Positions 44,381 through 55,984 of a DNA stretch of 64,000 nt are shown piece after piece (within the stretch, counting starts at the first letter, position 1; every line of letters begins with the position of its first letter). The notes under the pieces are model-generated. The model searched no databases. It saw only the letters and a program-made list of their open reading frames with translations, and was not told the origin of the DNA. The DNA lies in the NCBI GenBank assembly GCA_905116865.2, contig CAJHNH020002707.1:1-64000 (forward strand), given 5' to 3'. The stretch is from Candidula unifasciata (lineage: Eukaryota; Mollusca; Gastropoda; Stylommatophora; Geomitridae). A program made the translations under genes and the position numbers.

Positions 44381-46595
44381 GACTCGCCAAAGTAACCACT
44401 GTTGCAGCCGTTCTACACATACTTACACGATTTAACTGTATGTTTTCGAATATATCTGGCATTGTGCTCAGAAATATACACTTTTAAGGACCCCTTTCCA
44501 CACATGCAGGTGTATTTGGCCTAATCTATATTATACAGACAAATCGACATTCCGTACGTAATGTGTTCGACATCGCACCGGCCACATTGACTTCATATAA
44601 TTTTATTTGGTACCCATATAAGACTGGAGCGATTTGGGAGTCGCGGTCATTTTTTGCTAACAAAGAAACAAAAAATTACCCAAGTCCTGTTATGTCAATA
44701 CCTAATCTCACGACCCTCAGAACAGCAGGCGAGAGTCTAGCAGCTTAGCCATGGCGGCTCACTGTAGACACTTTGTTGCTAACGTTATCAGATGCTCTAC
44801 GTTATACTAATCCTACTGTTATGTAACTGCGAATCAAAGGAGTCAACACCTGGGCCTCTGGTCAAAATAGCCGATAGTTGGCTGACTGCTAACACTCTGA
44901 AATCCTATTTGTTTCCAGGCAGATTTTGTTGATGCAAATGTCTGCACCGATAATTCAAAGATTCCGTGATCCAGCTAATGAGATGAGTGTTGAATGTGAT
45001 ACTATGAACTGCTCATTTCATGTGCATTTCTTTTAAATATTTTCTGTTCTGCCTGCGGCGTGTTGTTAACTGCTCCAAAATGGCTGCTGGCCGATCCCGT
45101 TTAGAATGGCCAGTACTTGCGTGGTGCAATGCCGGGTTTCGTGCCTGATCCTTTGTGCCAAAAGTAAACTGCAATTCTTATATGGGATTTACATATGATT
45201 TTTATTTTTTGCGTGTGCAGACTAGGACTTACACATTTTTTTTTTTAAAACAAGTTTCTCAATAGGACAGTAAATGACAGTTTAGAGCATTTCCACTGAC
45301 ACAGATTAGGAGCAGTTTTTATGGGGGCAACCTGTCTGCGGCAATGTTGAGACTTCGACTAATGAGAAACTAACCACTATTCAGAAACGTATACTTATAA
45401 TACTCTTGTAATACACATCTGCCCGATATCCCCACCCCAAAAAAAAAAAAAAAAAAAACACCAGATAAGACGTATCTAAACACGAAGAAGTAACATATTC
45501 CACATTACACATAAATTGACTAAAATAGAATAGATTGTATCAACAACACTGACCAAGAAATTTTCAAAAGTTTATGTGTGTACTAGAAGTGAAATACATC
45601 ATTTCTTATTGATTTTGCCGTGCTGATTTCAACTACCAGAATAAAATGTTACCACGTGGCTCTAGTTTTTATTTTTTTATGAGTTTACATTACAGTAATA
45701 CAAATAGTGTATCATAAAAAAAAAAAAAAATACCTGCAGACAGTTAGACTTCCTATTTTAGCGTCCTAAAATTGCTTGTTGCAATCTCACTTAATAGATA
45801 TTTCTACATAAAATAATAAAAGCCATGCATTTTTTTTAATCGCACACATAATGTTTTAAAAAGAAACATTTAAACTTGTTTGGTCATTATTCATGCACTG
45901 TTTGAGCTCTCTTTGCTTGCTTCTTGTAGTCAATCGATGAGGTGTCTCTTGTTACAGTACAGCAGTAATCAGCGAGCATTGATGGGCTCCCATTGCCTTG
46001 ATACTTAGTCTCCGTAAACAGAAATGTCCTGATGAAGTCGTTTACCATGCTCTAACTGACAGCTCTACAGTTTGACGTATAGAAATACAGATAAAAAGAA
46101 ATAAAATAAAATTGTAAAGACATGTGGCAGCCTCGACTCTCGTACTAAAGAAGGAGATTTTCTACAGTCTCGTTGTAATTATCAGATCTGCTGTTTCTGT
46201 GTGAAATTGTCCACCAATGTCTTAAATTCTAGCCATGTAGCATTTTTCTTGCAATACAACACGGAAAAAAAAATTCTTATCGTAAAGTATTTTTTTTAAA
46301 CTCTCTTATTTTAGCTTCATGCTGTGTTGGATATTTGAAAGCATCATCTGTGTTCTGCATAGATTTGACAAAATTGTTGATGAGACCGACCCAGATTAAT
46401 TTGCAAGGTTGGCAACAAAAGCTTGCTGGTATCCTCAGGTGCTGGGTTTTCGATGTGCTTACTGCCAGACTGCAGTGACCGCCTGATTTGCCAATGTTGA
46501 GTGATGTAATAGACATGTTGTGCCCGGCTATCCAATTCGCAAAGAAAGCAGTCGTACTTTGTATTTCTATCCTTCCTTTATCAATCAGCAAGTCC
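44381..46595. other. AT-rich DNA, nothing recognised
   Basis: A runs at 45440-45458 and 45718-45730. The 104-codon minus frame at 46277-46591 has no motif I know. Confidence 0.4.
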
Positions 46596-46599
46596 TTTA

Positions 46600-47165
46600 C
46601 AGAACGTCGCTTTCTTCACGGCACGCCTGAAAGTATCCCTTTCCCTAGCCAGCTCTCCGGCCCCATGTGCTTCCAATACCAATGCATCTTTAATGTCTTG
46701 TATTCATTTTCGCGGTGGTCGACCCCTGCCTCGCCTTCCACAAACTGCACCTTCCATCACCGTCTTTTCCAAGCCACCATGACGCTTGATGTGGCCAAAA
46801 TACTTCAACTTTCGGGACAGAATGCTGTTTATGAGCCAGTTCTCCTTGATGCTTAAATCGTTCAGAATGTAGATGTTTTTACCTCTTCCTGATCCATGGT
46901 ATTCTAAAAATGTTTCTATAATATTTCACTTCAAAACTCCCATCTTTTTCCTCAGTGACTGAGTGAGAGTCCAAGACTCACAACCGTAAGTAGCCATAGG
47001 AAAAATGCATGATCTCAAGATTTTCACTTTAACTAATTTACTAGTGCTTTGCCATAGGTTCTTTATGCTATTTAATCTCTGCATTGCTAATGCAAGTCTT
47101 CTTCAGACTTCTTGTGAGCAGTCGCCACTATTGTTGAATAAAGATCCAAAGTATTCAAAAGCAAC
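46600..47165 (-). mobile_element. LINE-F RT C-terminal half, antisense
   Basis: Right to left on the minus strand: VVAFEYFGSLFNNSGDCSQE, RLALAMQRLNSIKNLWQSTS, KILRSCIFPMATYGCESWTL then a stop, ENWLINSILSRKLKYFGHIK, and VMEGAVCGRRGRGRPPRK. This is the RT thumb and tail of one LINE group, fairly well kept with two or three breaks. The last part matches 13940-14110 at base level. Confidence 0.82.
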
Positions 47166-47799
47166 AACTTTTAAGTAGCAAAGTGACCACAGCTGGTGGT
47201 TGTTTCAATACTTCAAAACCTGCCTAATGTTTTAATAAATTTCTTTAATTTGAGATGTGCGAACAACTTGAATCGGCGGTATGGACATTACTATTATAAA
47301 AAAAAAAAAAAAACAGCTTTGAGACTCGTCTTGAAACAATCAATTAAACGCCTCGACTTTGCCGGTTTAAACTAATATTTAGGGCGGCCATTACCAAGAA
47401 ATGCTGAGGCACGTAGAAAGGTAACCTTATTTGAAAAGAAAAAAAAAATACATTAAGCAGCTTCTGCTGGTTCCAATACACAGAAATTCAAACATTGTCT
47501 GCAAAAAGATTTAACTGTTGCAAGCTGGACCCCAAAAGCTCCTCTATTTTCTTCAGTAAACTCAAATCTCTGACAAGAATACCCACTATACTTTGGGTTA
47601 TTAAGTGTCGTTTGGTAGGTTTAATTTGCTAAAAATCTGGGTCGCTTGAGGTTGGTGGTTTAAAGCAGTTGTGAAATAATTCTGTTTGATACTTGCAGGT
47701 CATCGCCGTGTGGTACCGGACGTACTGCAGAGAGGGATGTCGGGATACTCCAGAGACAATTTCTTCTTTTTTGATATGCCTTTCCCAATTGGATTTGAG
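47166..47799. other. Unassigned stretch
   Basis: A runs at 47299-47314 and 47440-47449. No recognised feature. Confidence 0.4.
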
Positions 47800-48470
47800 G
47801 GACCACAAAAAACTAACATTTGTTGAGATGATCAGTGCACTCTGTCGAAATTATTAGGACTGCAGAAGACAAAGTTTGCCTTCTGCCAGTTAACCACAGT
47901 CTGAGATTTGTGAATAGTATCCCACTCGAAAACTTAGAGTCGTACACCTATTTGGGCAGTGATGTAAATACAGACTTGGAACTGATAGAGATATTAAAAT
48001 ACGAAAGCAAAAACGCAAAGAGGATTTCATAGCACTAGCGAGTTTGTGGAGGTCAAAAGAAATTAAAATAAATACTAAACATAAAGTTTCGAATTTCAAT
48101 GTCAAATCTTTCTGGCGTGGAAACATAGAGGACAATTAAAACAATAATTAATATAAATATTAGTTAACTTGTGTTTGGGCACAATAGAGGTAATTAAATG
48201 GTATGATAGAAATACTAATGTAGAGCTTTGTGAGAGAACTAAACAAGCTCCAGTGTACTCAGATGTGCAAACAAAATGTGCCGTTGGATAGACCTCAGAT
48301 TGAGAAATCCTGCGAACAATATAACTAGAATGTCTTTGCAGTGGAGCTCACAGGGACAAAGAAACAAAGGAAGACCAACAACACATTAATAAGGGAGGTA
48401 GACAGTGTAGTTAAAAACAATAGGAGGACATGGGGAAAGCTGCACGCGATAGCGTAAGATAGAATGACTT
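47800..48470 (+). mobile_element. LINE-D RT C-terminus, decayed, sense
   Basis: LENLESYTYLGSDVNTDLEL near 47928 and, after unrelated or eroded bases, RLRNPANNITRMSLQWSSQG and RNKGRPTTH near 48290-48385. These match the YLGSxVxxxGG and PxxxITRxALTWNPQGKRKR blocks of LINE-D. Many stops. Confidence 0.7.
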
Positions 48471-48740
48471 TGCCTGAATTGGTTAACACAAGCAGAAAAA
48501 GAAATAACACAAAATGCCGTGTCTTGTTGCTTGGACAAGATTCTAACTATTATTTGTAGTACCTTACACAGATAACTGCATAATACAAGTCCATGTTTCG
48601 ACAAGAACTGAATTGTAAAGTACTTTGCCCATTTAGTAACTAAGAAAGGGGGAAAAATTAGACACACAAGACTGGCTTGGACTGGCACAAGCATCGTTTA
48701 ATGGTTGTCGGGGGTGGGGAGGGACCTGGAATGCGCCATG
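48471..48740. other. Short unassigned stretch
   Basis: Only short frames without motifs. Confidence 0.4.
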
Positions 48741-48741
48741 T

Positions 48742-48796
<55 letters not shown>

Positions 48797-48843
48797 TATA
48801 TAGATACACACACCTGCCTGCATACAAATATAGTTATACGTGT

Positions 48844-48888
<45 letters not shown>
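48741..48888. repeat. (CA)n(TA)n compound microsatellite
   Basis: CA run, TA runs, a short CA run and a long TA run. Every frame over it is low-complexity. Confidence 0.95.
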
Positions 48889-48890
<2 letters not shown>

Positions 48891-48949
48891 ATGCATACAC
48901 GTGTGCACGCTCACGTGGAAATACATGTACACGTATATACATGCATAGA

Positions 48950-49110
48950 CTCAAAGATGCAGCAGTTGAGTAGCGGCAACACCCTCGCCTGTGGATCAGA
49001 AGGCGATGGCTTCAGATGCTGACGGTGCCAGACTTTTTTTTCCAAAAATCCCCTTAGCTTGCAGGTAGACCCAGCCTTAAATGGACACTAATGTTGTATA
49101 TGGCATACAC
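48950..49110 (+). repeat. tRNA-derived SINE (SINE-V), copy 2
   Basis: TTGAGTAGCGG (A-box-like) and GATGGCTTCAGATGC (B-box-like), then a T run (49034-49041) and CCAAAAATCCCC. This is the same layout as 1091-1285, where the head reads GGATCGGAAGGTCGTGGG. Confidence 0.55.
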
Positions 49111-49419
49111 TAAATGCCATACCCTATAGTTGTGCCCATGTTGTATTGATTACGACTTAGTTATACTAATTTGGGTCTTCTGGTTTGTATATGTGATGCC
49201 GTCTCAGTATCCACTACTATAAGGGGGTAGTTAGGCAGCCTTGGCCAGTTTAGGTTGTTTCACACAATTTAATTCCTTTTTTTTAAATTCTTATCTACTT
49301 CAATTCCTTTTTTCTCACCACACTGTCTCTGTCTTATCAAATCTTTATCTACACTGACTTATATATTTTTGCCTCTCTTGCAAAGGAGTGTCTTGATATA
49401 CAGAAAACGATAGACAACA
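49111..49419. other. Short unassigned stretch
   Basis: No recognised feature. Confidence 0.4.
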
Positions 49420-49625
49420 GAGACACAAACTGTGTATACAGAAGAGCTGAATACGACTAGGCCACAAGACAGACCACAGCGACACTGGAGAGTTAGTATA
49501 CAGGCAGACCTCACGCACTTGGAGTCACCGACTGGAAGGAGAAGACCAGTCAAAGAGATTAGCGATGGGCCTAGGGGTCTCGGAATGCCAAAGAAGAGGA
49601 AGCATATGAAATCACCATAGACAGT
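49420..49625 (+). mobile_element. LINE-E extreme 3' coding end
   Basis: VYTEELNTTRPQDRPQRHWR, VSIQADLTHLESPTGRRRPV and MPKKRKHMKSP. It matches the tail of the copy at 58860-59775 (GGAGTCACCGACTGGAAGGA here, TAGTGTCACCAACTAGAAAG there). 5'-truncated. Confidence 0.7.
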
Positions 49626-49987
49626 AAAAGAGAACTGTTATAAATAAAACTTTAACTTCAATTCTTGTTTTATCCCTCTGTTTGTCAAGGAAGCGAAACG
49701 TTTCTTGTTTTTGCTCGTTTGACCGCCTGGACCATAGACAGATAGTGCGGTTATAGAGTTAGTTTGAAATTGTCTTTCTTTCTTGTTTTTGGGGTACTAC
49801 TTGCTCTCTACTGTTGTTAACGCCTTGTTTGGAAGAGAACACACCAGACGGTCTCTCTAATCGACTTTGAATGTATTTTGTATTGGTTTTATCACGACGT
49901 TTCTCTCCTATGAAATAATTCCTGATTTGTTTTGTTGCCTGTCCTTATGGTCACCCCTGAATTCTTTTTTTTGGCAACCAGTGGCTA
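49626..49987. other. Short unassigned stretch
   Basis: No recognised feature; it ends at the RTE-A boundary. Confidence 0.4.
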
Positions 49988-51200
49988 TCCACCAATACTA
50001 GCTGCAGAAGGTGAGGATGCATTACATAATATGAAGAAAGGAAAAGCACCCGGGTCAGAAAACATCTTACTGGAAGAAATGGGAGCACTGGGAGATTTCG
50101 GATTTAAAATAACAACCAAACGTTTCAATGATATGTATAACAGTTTGCACATTCCAAATGACTTTTCACAACTCACATTTATAACTCTGCTAAAGAAACC
50201 AGGCCCTTTGAAATGTGAAGACTATCGCACATAAGTCTTATAAGTAACATGTTACTGAGAATAATTATAAAAAGAATAAGTAACACAATTAAACCAGAAA
50301 TCAGCCATGAACAATACGGATTTTTAAAAGGAAAAGTTACAAACAATGCCATATACATTCTAAGAACATTATCAGACAGAGCTATAGAAGTAAAGACTGA
50401 TTTGTACTTATGCTTCATAGACTATACAAAAGCATTTTATTGTGTAAAACATAAAAAAAAGTAATTAAACTATTAGAACAGTTAAAATGTATGGGAAACG
50501 ATGTACGAATAATAAAGAATATTTATTGGCAGCCAATAGCAGCTATAAGAATTAACAATTGTTTAGATACATTTCAGTGCAAAAACTGGGTCGTACCTGA
50601 TGTAGCTGCATTATACAGTAAATATATAATGAGATCTTCAATTGATAGGCCTGAAATTGTGGTTGGTGGACACAGTTGGTAAACAGTTTACGTTATGCCG
50701 ATGACACAGTCTTGATAGCAACAAGTCAAAAGAACTACATGAAATGACAACATTGTGGTGGTAGAAAATGGAAGAATGGGCCTCAGTTTAAATATTGGAA
50801 AGACAAAAGTTATGGTGGTATCAAAGAAACGAATTATTCCTAATTGTTCAATAAAAATCAGTGGTGTTATCATGGGACAAGTACAGAAATTTAAGTATCT
50901 GGGTACATGAATAACATTAGATGGAACATTCATTCCTGAAACAAGAAACATAATACGACAGGCAAAAACAGCATTGTACAAAATAAAGAACATATTATGC
51001 GATATATCGTTGTCAATGAAGGTTGGAAACCTAATTCTTGCTGGCTACATACATTTAGTTTTAACATATGGCTTGAATCCTGGACAATAGGTGAGGAGGA
51101 AAACTATTTCTTGAGGCCTCAGAGATGAGGTTTTACAGAAGAATGCTTAAAATACCTTGAATAGCCGAAAAAGGCAACCAAACGGTTTTGAATTACATAC
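49988..51200 (+). mobile_element. RTE-A copy, RT region only
   Basis: Starts at PPILAAEGEDALHNMKKGKA (finger motif continuing PGSENILLEEMGALGDFG). It continues KKPGPLKCEDYRT, ILRTLSDRAIEVKTDLYLCF with IDYTKAFYCVKH (motif A Asp kept), NSLRYADDTVLIATS at 50685-50715 (intact YADD at 50694-50705), KFKYLGT then a stop, and a decayed thumb ending near KKGNQTVLN at about 51190. Both the endonuclease and the usual 3' end are missing. It supplies the palm motifs lost from copy 1. Confidence 0.85.
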
Positions 51201-51245
51201 ATTAAAAAAAAGCAGAAGAAAGTATAGCACAAAAAAGACATCAAG

Positions 51246-51844
51246 TGTAATGAGGGATACTTTCACCCTGATTGGAAAGGTTGGGAGGAAAGCCCCAAGC
51301 TAACAATAATACCCAGAGAAGCCAGATACTCGGATTAACCTAGGTTTTCAAGAAAGGGGACGACCACGAGTTATCACGTGGAACTAAAAGAGAACGACCA
51401 CAGGTCGCCACGTGGAACCCAGGAATATCCACGTGTTGCCACGTGGAACGAACACTGGGTATAGTATCAGACCCCAGTCTGGTCATATGAGTATGTGTTG
51501 ACCGTCAGATCGAGAGGACGTGAGATTGTTCGTGAGAATGACAACGTGAAACTGAGTGTTGCCAAAGGAAGACTAGACGACAACATCCATCGAAGCCAAG
51601 TCCAGCCAAGCCAAGGTGTGTAGAGCTTGAGGAAATGACCTGATCTGTCTATGCCGTGATTTGGAAGTAAAGGCGCCGAACTCTGGTCGATGAATGTGTG
51701 AGAAATCAGCGTGTTGGCGTCTGAACCATGTGGTGCATGTAAGCTGTGAATTAGGACATGGAGAGGACCTTCTATGTAAGTGATGTGATGTCAATAAACT
51801 GTATCGTACCTTGAAGTCGATGGCGGCTTGACCCAGTTTTTACA
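51246..51844 (+). mobile_element. LTR-like segment (599 bp)
   Basis: Starts TGTAATGAGGG and ends GTTTTTACA, giving TG...CA ends with a TGTAA/TTACA inverted repeat. It contains three loosely tandem copies of a CACGTGGAAC module (four CACGTG sites at 51375, 51409, 51430 and 51440), which would suit a U3 enhancer. A GGGTATAGTATC stretch follows near 51455 and an AATAAA at about 51793. No flanking target-site repeat (TCAAG before, TTGTA after) and no clear primer-binding site. It could be a 5' LTR whose partner is lost, or a chance resemblance. Confidence 0.45.
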
Positions 51845-52506
51845 TTGTAAGAATGTGTGCTAAGAGCATTCACTAGACACATCCTCTCCTAGACAACCAG
51901 ACCAAGGTCATCAACTACTTACTGCAAGTAGAAGACGACTTATTGCATCAAGGCCATGCAGCATTTAACTGTCTGACGTAGGTATAATGAAAGTCATAAA
52001 ATTCAGCCCAGGACTGTCGATTAGCAGACATAAGACAATGTAAAACCCTGGTAATTTATGATTAGTGGCCATAAAGACAAAATCTAGAAGTGGTTACAAA
52101 AAACTAAACAACAGAAAGAACGAAGCTTCTTGTCATCCATCATCATCTCATCCACAGATCCGATCACCATCGCCAGTCGCACACAGCTCTCGCTCGCTCG
52201 CTCAAACTACCCATTCGTAGCCTGATTATCGATAGCTAGATACTGGTCAATACTCGCTTGATATTCGGCTGAGTTTGGCTCGACTACGCTATCGGTGTGG
52301 TCTGCGTTTTGGTTATTAGCAGCCCGGGAGCACATTATTGTTGAAGAGCCAGTCATACCAGCCTTTGTGAAACGATTGTCTCGTGAACTGCAGAGAAAAG
52401 CACGCTCGGTGTACTTTTCAATTCACTTAACGAGTCTTGCCAGACTCTGCAGGAATCGAGCTTTCGATAGCCGCCTGATTAGCAATAGTCTCAGCCTAAA
52501 TCAACC
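51845..52506. other. Possible 5' untranslated region of the following ORF1
   Basis: GC content rises and pyrimidine-rich CTCGCTCGCTCGCTC (52191-52205) precedes ORF1. No coding frame is recognised. It may be the LINE 5' UTR, or LTR-element leader if the preceding LTR-like segment is real. Confidence 0.35.
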
Positions 52507-53788
52507 ATGACCCGTGGCAAATCCAGCCAGAAGCTGTGCCAGCGCCGAAACACCTGATCGACGCCGGATAACCAAGAGGAAGTAACTGTCGTCGCACTAG
52601 CCCTTACGGTGCAGACGATGCCAGAAACTACCGACGCTCCTGTAGAGACGACAACCTCGCCCACCCGGGCGATACTAACTATAGAGGAAGCACCTGTCGA
52701 GGCACCGGCACCAGACCAGACACTACCAGTCACTGTCGCAGCCACAGCAGAACCAATAAGAACCGCCGGCACCCGCCACCAACAGCAGAATGGATCCTCC
52801 CACTCAGGAATCATGCAGTGCTCCCGATGCAACAGGGCGTGGCATACCGCCGCGACCTGCCGCAGCAGCCCAATTTGCAGGTACTGCGCCGGCCAGCATG
52901 ATTTTAAGGAGTGCCCCCTGGCAAAAGTGGATCCAGACTTCAGGAAACCAAATGCAAGTAGGAAGTGCTCTAACTGCTCAGGGGGACACAGCGCCAGGTA
53001 CCAGGGCTGCCCGTACCTGAAAGGGACCAAGAGAGACGGGCCGACTACCACCACCAGGCCCACTCACAACCAAGATTCAAGACGATGATTCCAGGCGCCT
53101 AGCTCGACAGTTGCACCACTCGCAACCAACAAGGAGATCACGCTCTTGAGGGACGAAATCAAAACCCGCAGGGAAGAAAACACAAAGATCAAGGCATTAA
53201 GAATCCAGGATAGAGACGAAATGAACGACCTAAGAAGTATCATACAGTCGTCCCTAGAAACCCAACGAAGACTGGAGAAAGAAAATGTCGAGATGATGGC
53301 ATTCAAGACAGAATTGATGGCGATGCTCACTGAACTCAAAAAGATCAAGGTAAACCGCCAAAGAGATCCAAAGAAGCCATACAAATCTACTATCTGATGT
53401 CGCCGATGCCAAGAAAGAAGCGATAGAAACAAAAGCAGAGTTAGCCAAGGCAAAGGAAGAATTGACCTAACTGAGCGCCGCACTGCAAGCCAAGAATGAA
53501 GTAATGGACGCCAGAGAAAGCGCAAGGAAAGAAGCGGAACGAAAAAGGCAATCAGTTCAAAACCGCAAAAAAGCACAGAAAGCAAAAATAAACACAGCAG
53601 CAATAGCAGACGAAGACCTCGAAGCAATGCTGGAGGAAGACAAAAAAGCGAAACAAGCAGCAAAAGAAGAGTCAGACAGAATAGACGCAGAACTAGCCAA
53701 ATACGTTGGATCGTACGAAGACAAACTGACTAGAGATGAACTCGAGAAACTAACCCACGCCCTCCAGACCAGCCGCCATGACAGTTGA
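52507..53788 (+). pseudogene. LINE ORF1 (Gag-like) with three zinc knuckles, broken
   Basis: A likely start at 52507 (CAACCATGA) is in frame with most of the ORF after one TGA at 52555. The next open segment (52556-53085, with an internal ATG at 52609) has an acidic Thr/Pro-rich part and then knuckles C-X2-C-X4-H-X4-C (residues 71-84 from 52609), C-X2-C-X3-H-X4-C (90-102) and C-X2-C-X3-H-X6-C (120-134). This set is typical of Jockey-like ORF1 proteins that bind the element RNA. A second TGA at 53086 stays in frame with a charged coiled-coil-like region (53146-53397). After a frameshift near 53390 and a TAA at 53468, a Lys/Glu-rich tail runs to 53788. No RT follows. Confidence 0.75.
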
Positions 53789-53898
53789 ACCAGCCAACCA
53801 CCCAGCCCGGAAAACACCCTAAAGCTCGCTACCAGCCAGGCATGATGTCAACCGCCGAACCCAATCCCTCCCACCCGTATGAGGCCGCCCCGGCAAAC

Positions 53899-53926
53899 TT
53901 TACTAGTCCTTCTCAGGACTAGTAAA
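53899..53926. other. Perfect 12-bp hairpin
   Basis: TTTACTAGTCCT, loop TCTC, AGGACTAGTAAA. It lies about 110 bases after the ORF1 tail. It could be a structured RNA element of the retrotransposon 3' end or chance. Confidence 0.6.
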
Positions 53927-54099
53927 CTTCCACTCCCAATCACGGCCAACATCGCAGAAACACGCAAGGAAACCACTTCTAGACGTAGTTCGTCGCAATG
54001 GAAAAAACAACTATTGGAAATTCCAAACAAATAAACGCAGTCCCAAAATAACCGCCGCTCACTATTGGAGCTGGTTAGGGTGACAAGAACTTTTTTTTT

Positions 54100-55089
54100 T
54101 TTTCATACTGCAACTACTGCTTCTTGTACACCAAAGACAAGACTTCCTGACTGGAACGTCATTAGACTAAAATTGAAGTTTAATTCTACTAGCAGGAATT
54201 TTTTGTTTTTTGTTTTGTTTTTGTAATATACTAAAAGTTCAGTTTCACACAAATTATGTCCTTCCACGTAATTTAATTTTTGTTTCTTCGTTCTTTCTTC
54301 TTCTTTCCGCCTACCTAGTCTTACATCTTGTCTCCACTTTCTAATTCCGCCAGCCTCTTGCGTTTACTCTTAGCCATTTCTTTACTCTCTCATAAGGAAC
54401 ACATGTTTTGATAACAAATAAAATAGGAGGCAGATGTGTACACATGTCATTAGCAAAATACAAAATAGAGAAAATATAGAACATGATATAAAGAAGCTAC
54501 AAAAATAGACAGCGAATAAGAAAATCTGTTTTTTTTTTTTTTATGGTCAAGGATAGGGAAACTATCCAATACCCTGCTTGGACGTCTTCTACAGAAGGTA
54601 TGCAGCTGAAACCCCACCTCTGCTTTTAAGAAGCATCCATAGTGGACACGAGAATTAAAACATGCATGGAGAGCAAAGTGAGCAGCTGTAAAACAATTAC
54701 AGAAAGTGCGAGCGACACCTCACAGGTTACAAGAGGATATAGTGAAGCTAGACAAAGAGTGAAACAAAAGTAGAAGGGTTCAAGCACTGTGTAGCAGATG
54801 TACAACAGACACAATTAAAACATTTTATGAAATTGGAGGTGATAAATTACTGGGTAGTTTTTTGGCAGTTTCACAAAATGATACAAAGAAAGGATCGGCC
54901 TACCACAATATATATTATATATACTAATAATGGTATGCCTATGACAACAGACAACGAGAAATGGAACTGGATAGCAGCTGTCCTGCATTCACGTATGGTG
55001 ACCCTTCGTCTGGGTACATAGGCCTCAGAACTATGTAACATAGCCCTGAAACTATTTTAGGGTTCTGAAATTTCACTAAGGCTCTACAA
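54100..55089. other. Unassigned stretch
   Basis: T runs at 54091-54102 and 54530-54542. No recognised domain. Confidence 0.4.
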
Positions 55090-55720
55090 TGGCTTATAAG
55101 CAAGATTGCAGAACAGGAAGCACCAGGGGTGGGAAAGATATTGACATTTGCAGATCATGTTCTTCCGTATAGTCAGGGGAGTGACAATCATATAGTCAGA
55201 GTGGTGAACTGATGTATAAAAAGCTAAATCTTGAAAGGGCTATTGGGATGCGAGTGAAAAGTGCTCCACAAATAGACCATTATGGTCTGAGGTGAATGGG
55301 GCAGCAAGGAGTTACCAGTGGATATGAGAAACTACTTTGCCAGTGATAAAGATATAATTCGGGACAATTAGCTAAGGGCAGGTTAAACGTTAACTTTAAA
55401 AAAAAAAAAATTAAAATAAAAGCTTCACAGATGGAATGGGACAAGTTGTCATTTAAGTTAAGGCAGAATGTATGGTAATGGATAAAAACTCAAGCCACAT
55501 ACAAAAAAGATACATGGAATACATGCGAACGGAAACATAAAAGTAATTGAGTACACCCCTAAACCGATTAAGATATAATAAAGAATACAAACTGGAAGTA
55601 TACCCTACTACAAGAACTGGAAAAATCAAAATCTTTGTCTCGTATTATCAAGATCGCAATAAGATAATTATAATTCTTCAGGGAAGCATGTACTGCAGGG
55701 GTCCACCTTTCACCAGCAGA
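55090..55720 (+). mobile_element. Possible decayed LINE RT
   Basis: GKILTFADHVLPYSQ at about 55130-55180 resembles the catalytic FADD box with its second Asp changed to His. A block near 55515-55540 (GAATACATGCGAACGGAAAC) resembles the start of LINE-E coding at 59120. The rest is unreadable, so this is tentative. Confidence 0.35.
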
Positions 55721-55984
55721 AAGATCCATCGTCGATGATTGTTTCGGCCCGTTACCATGCTATACAATTACCGGATGTTCTCGGACAGGAACAAGACTAT
55801 ATGGTGATTTGTAAAAGGTGCTGTGAGAATTACTGATACTGTCGGTGCGGTAGCAATTAGATCAGTCGACTACTTTACGATCACAGTGACAAGCTTTCAG
55901 TTGGTTCATCGGACAGGTGTTAGACTTGGCATTTAGACTTTGGCAGTCAACAGAGGGACATTGGCAGATATTTCAGACACTTTA

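Noticed and set aside
48633..49022. Several frames around a CA/TA tract
   Set aside because: Microsatellite translation only.
53557..53817. Ser/Leu-rich minus frames as membrane proteins (also 53064-53663)
   Set aside because: They are mirror frames of the Lys/Glu-rich coiled-coil region of ORF1.
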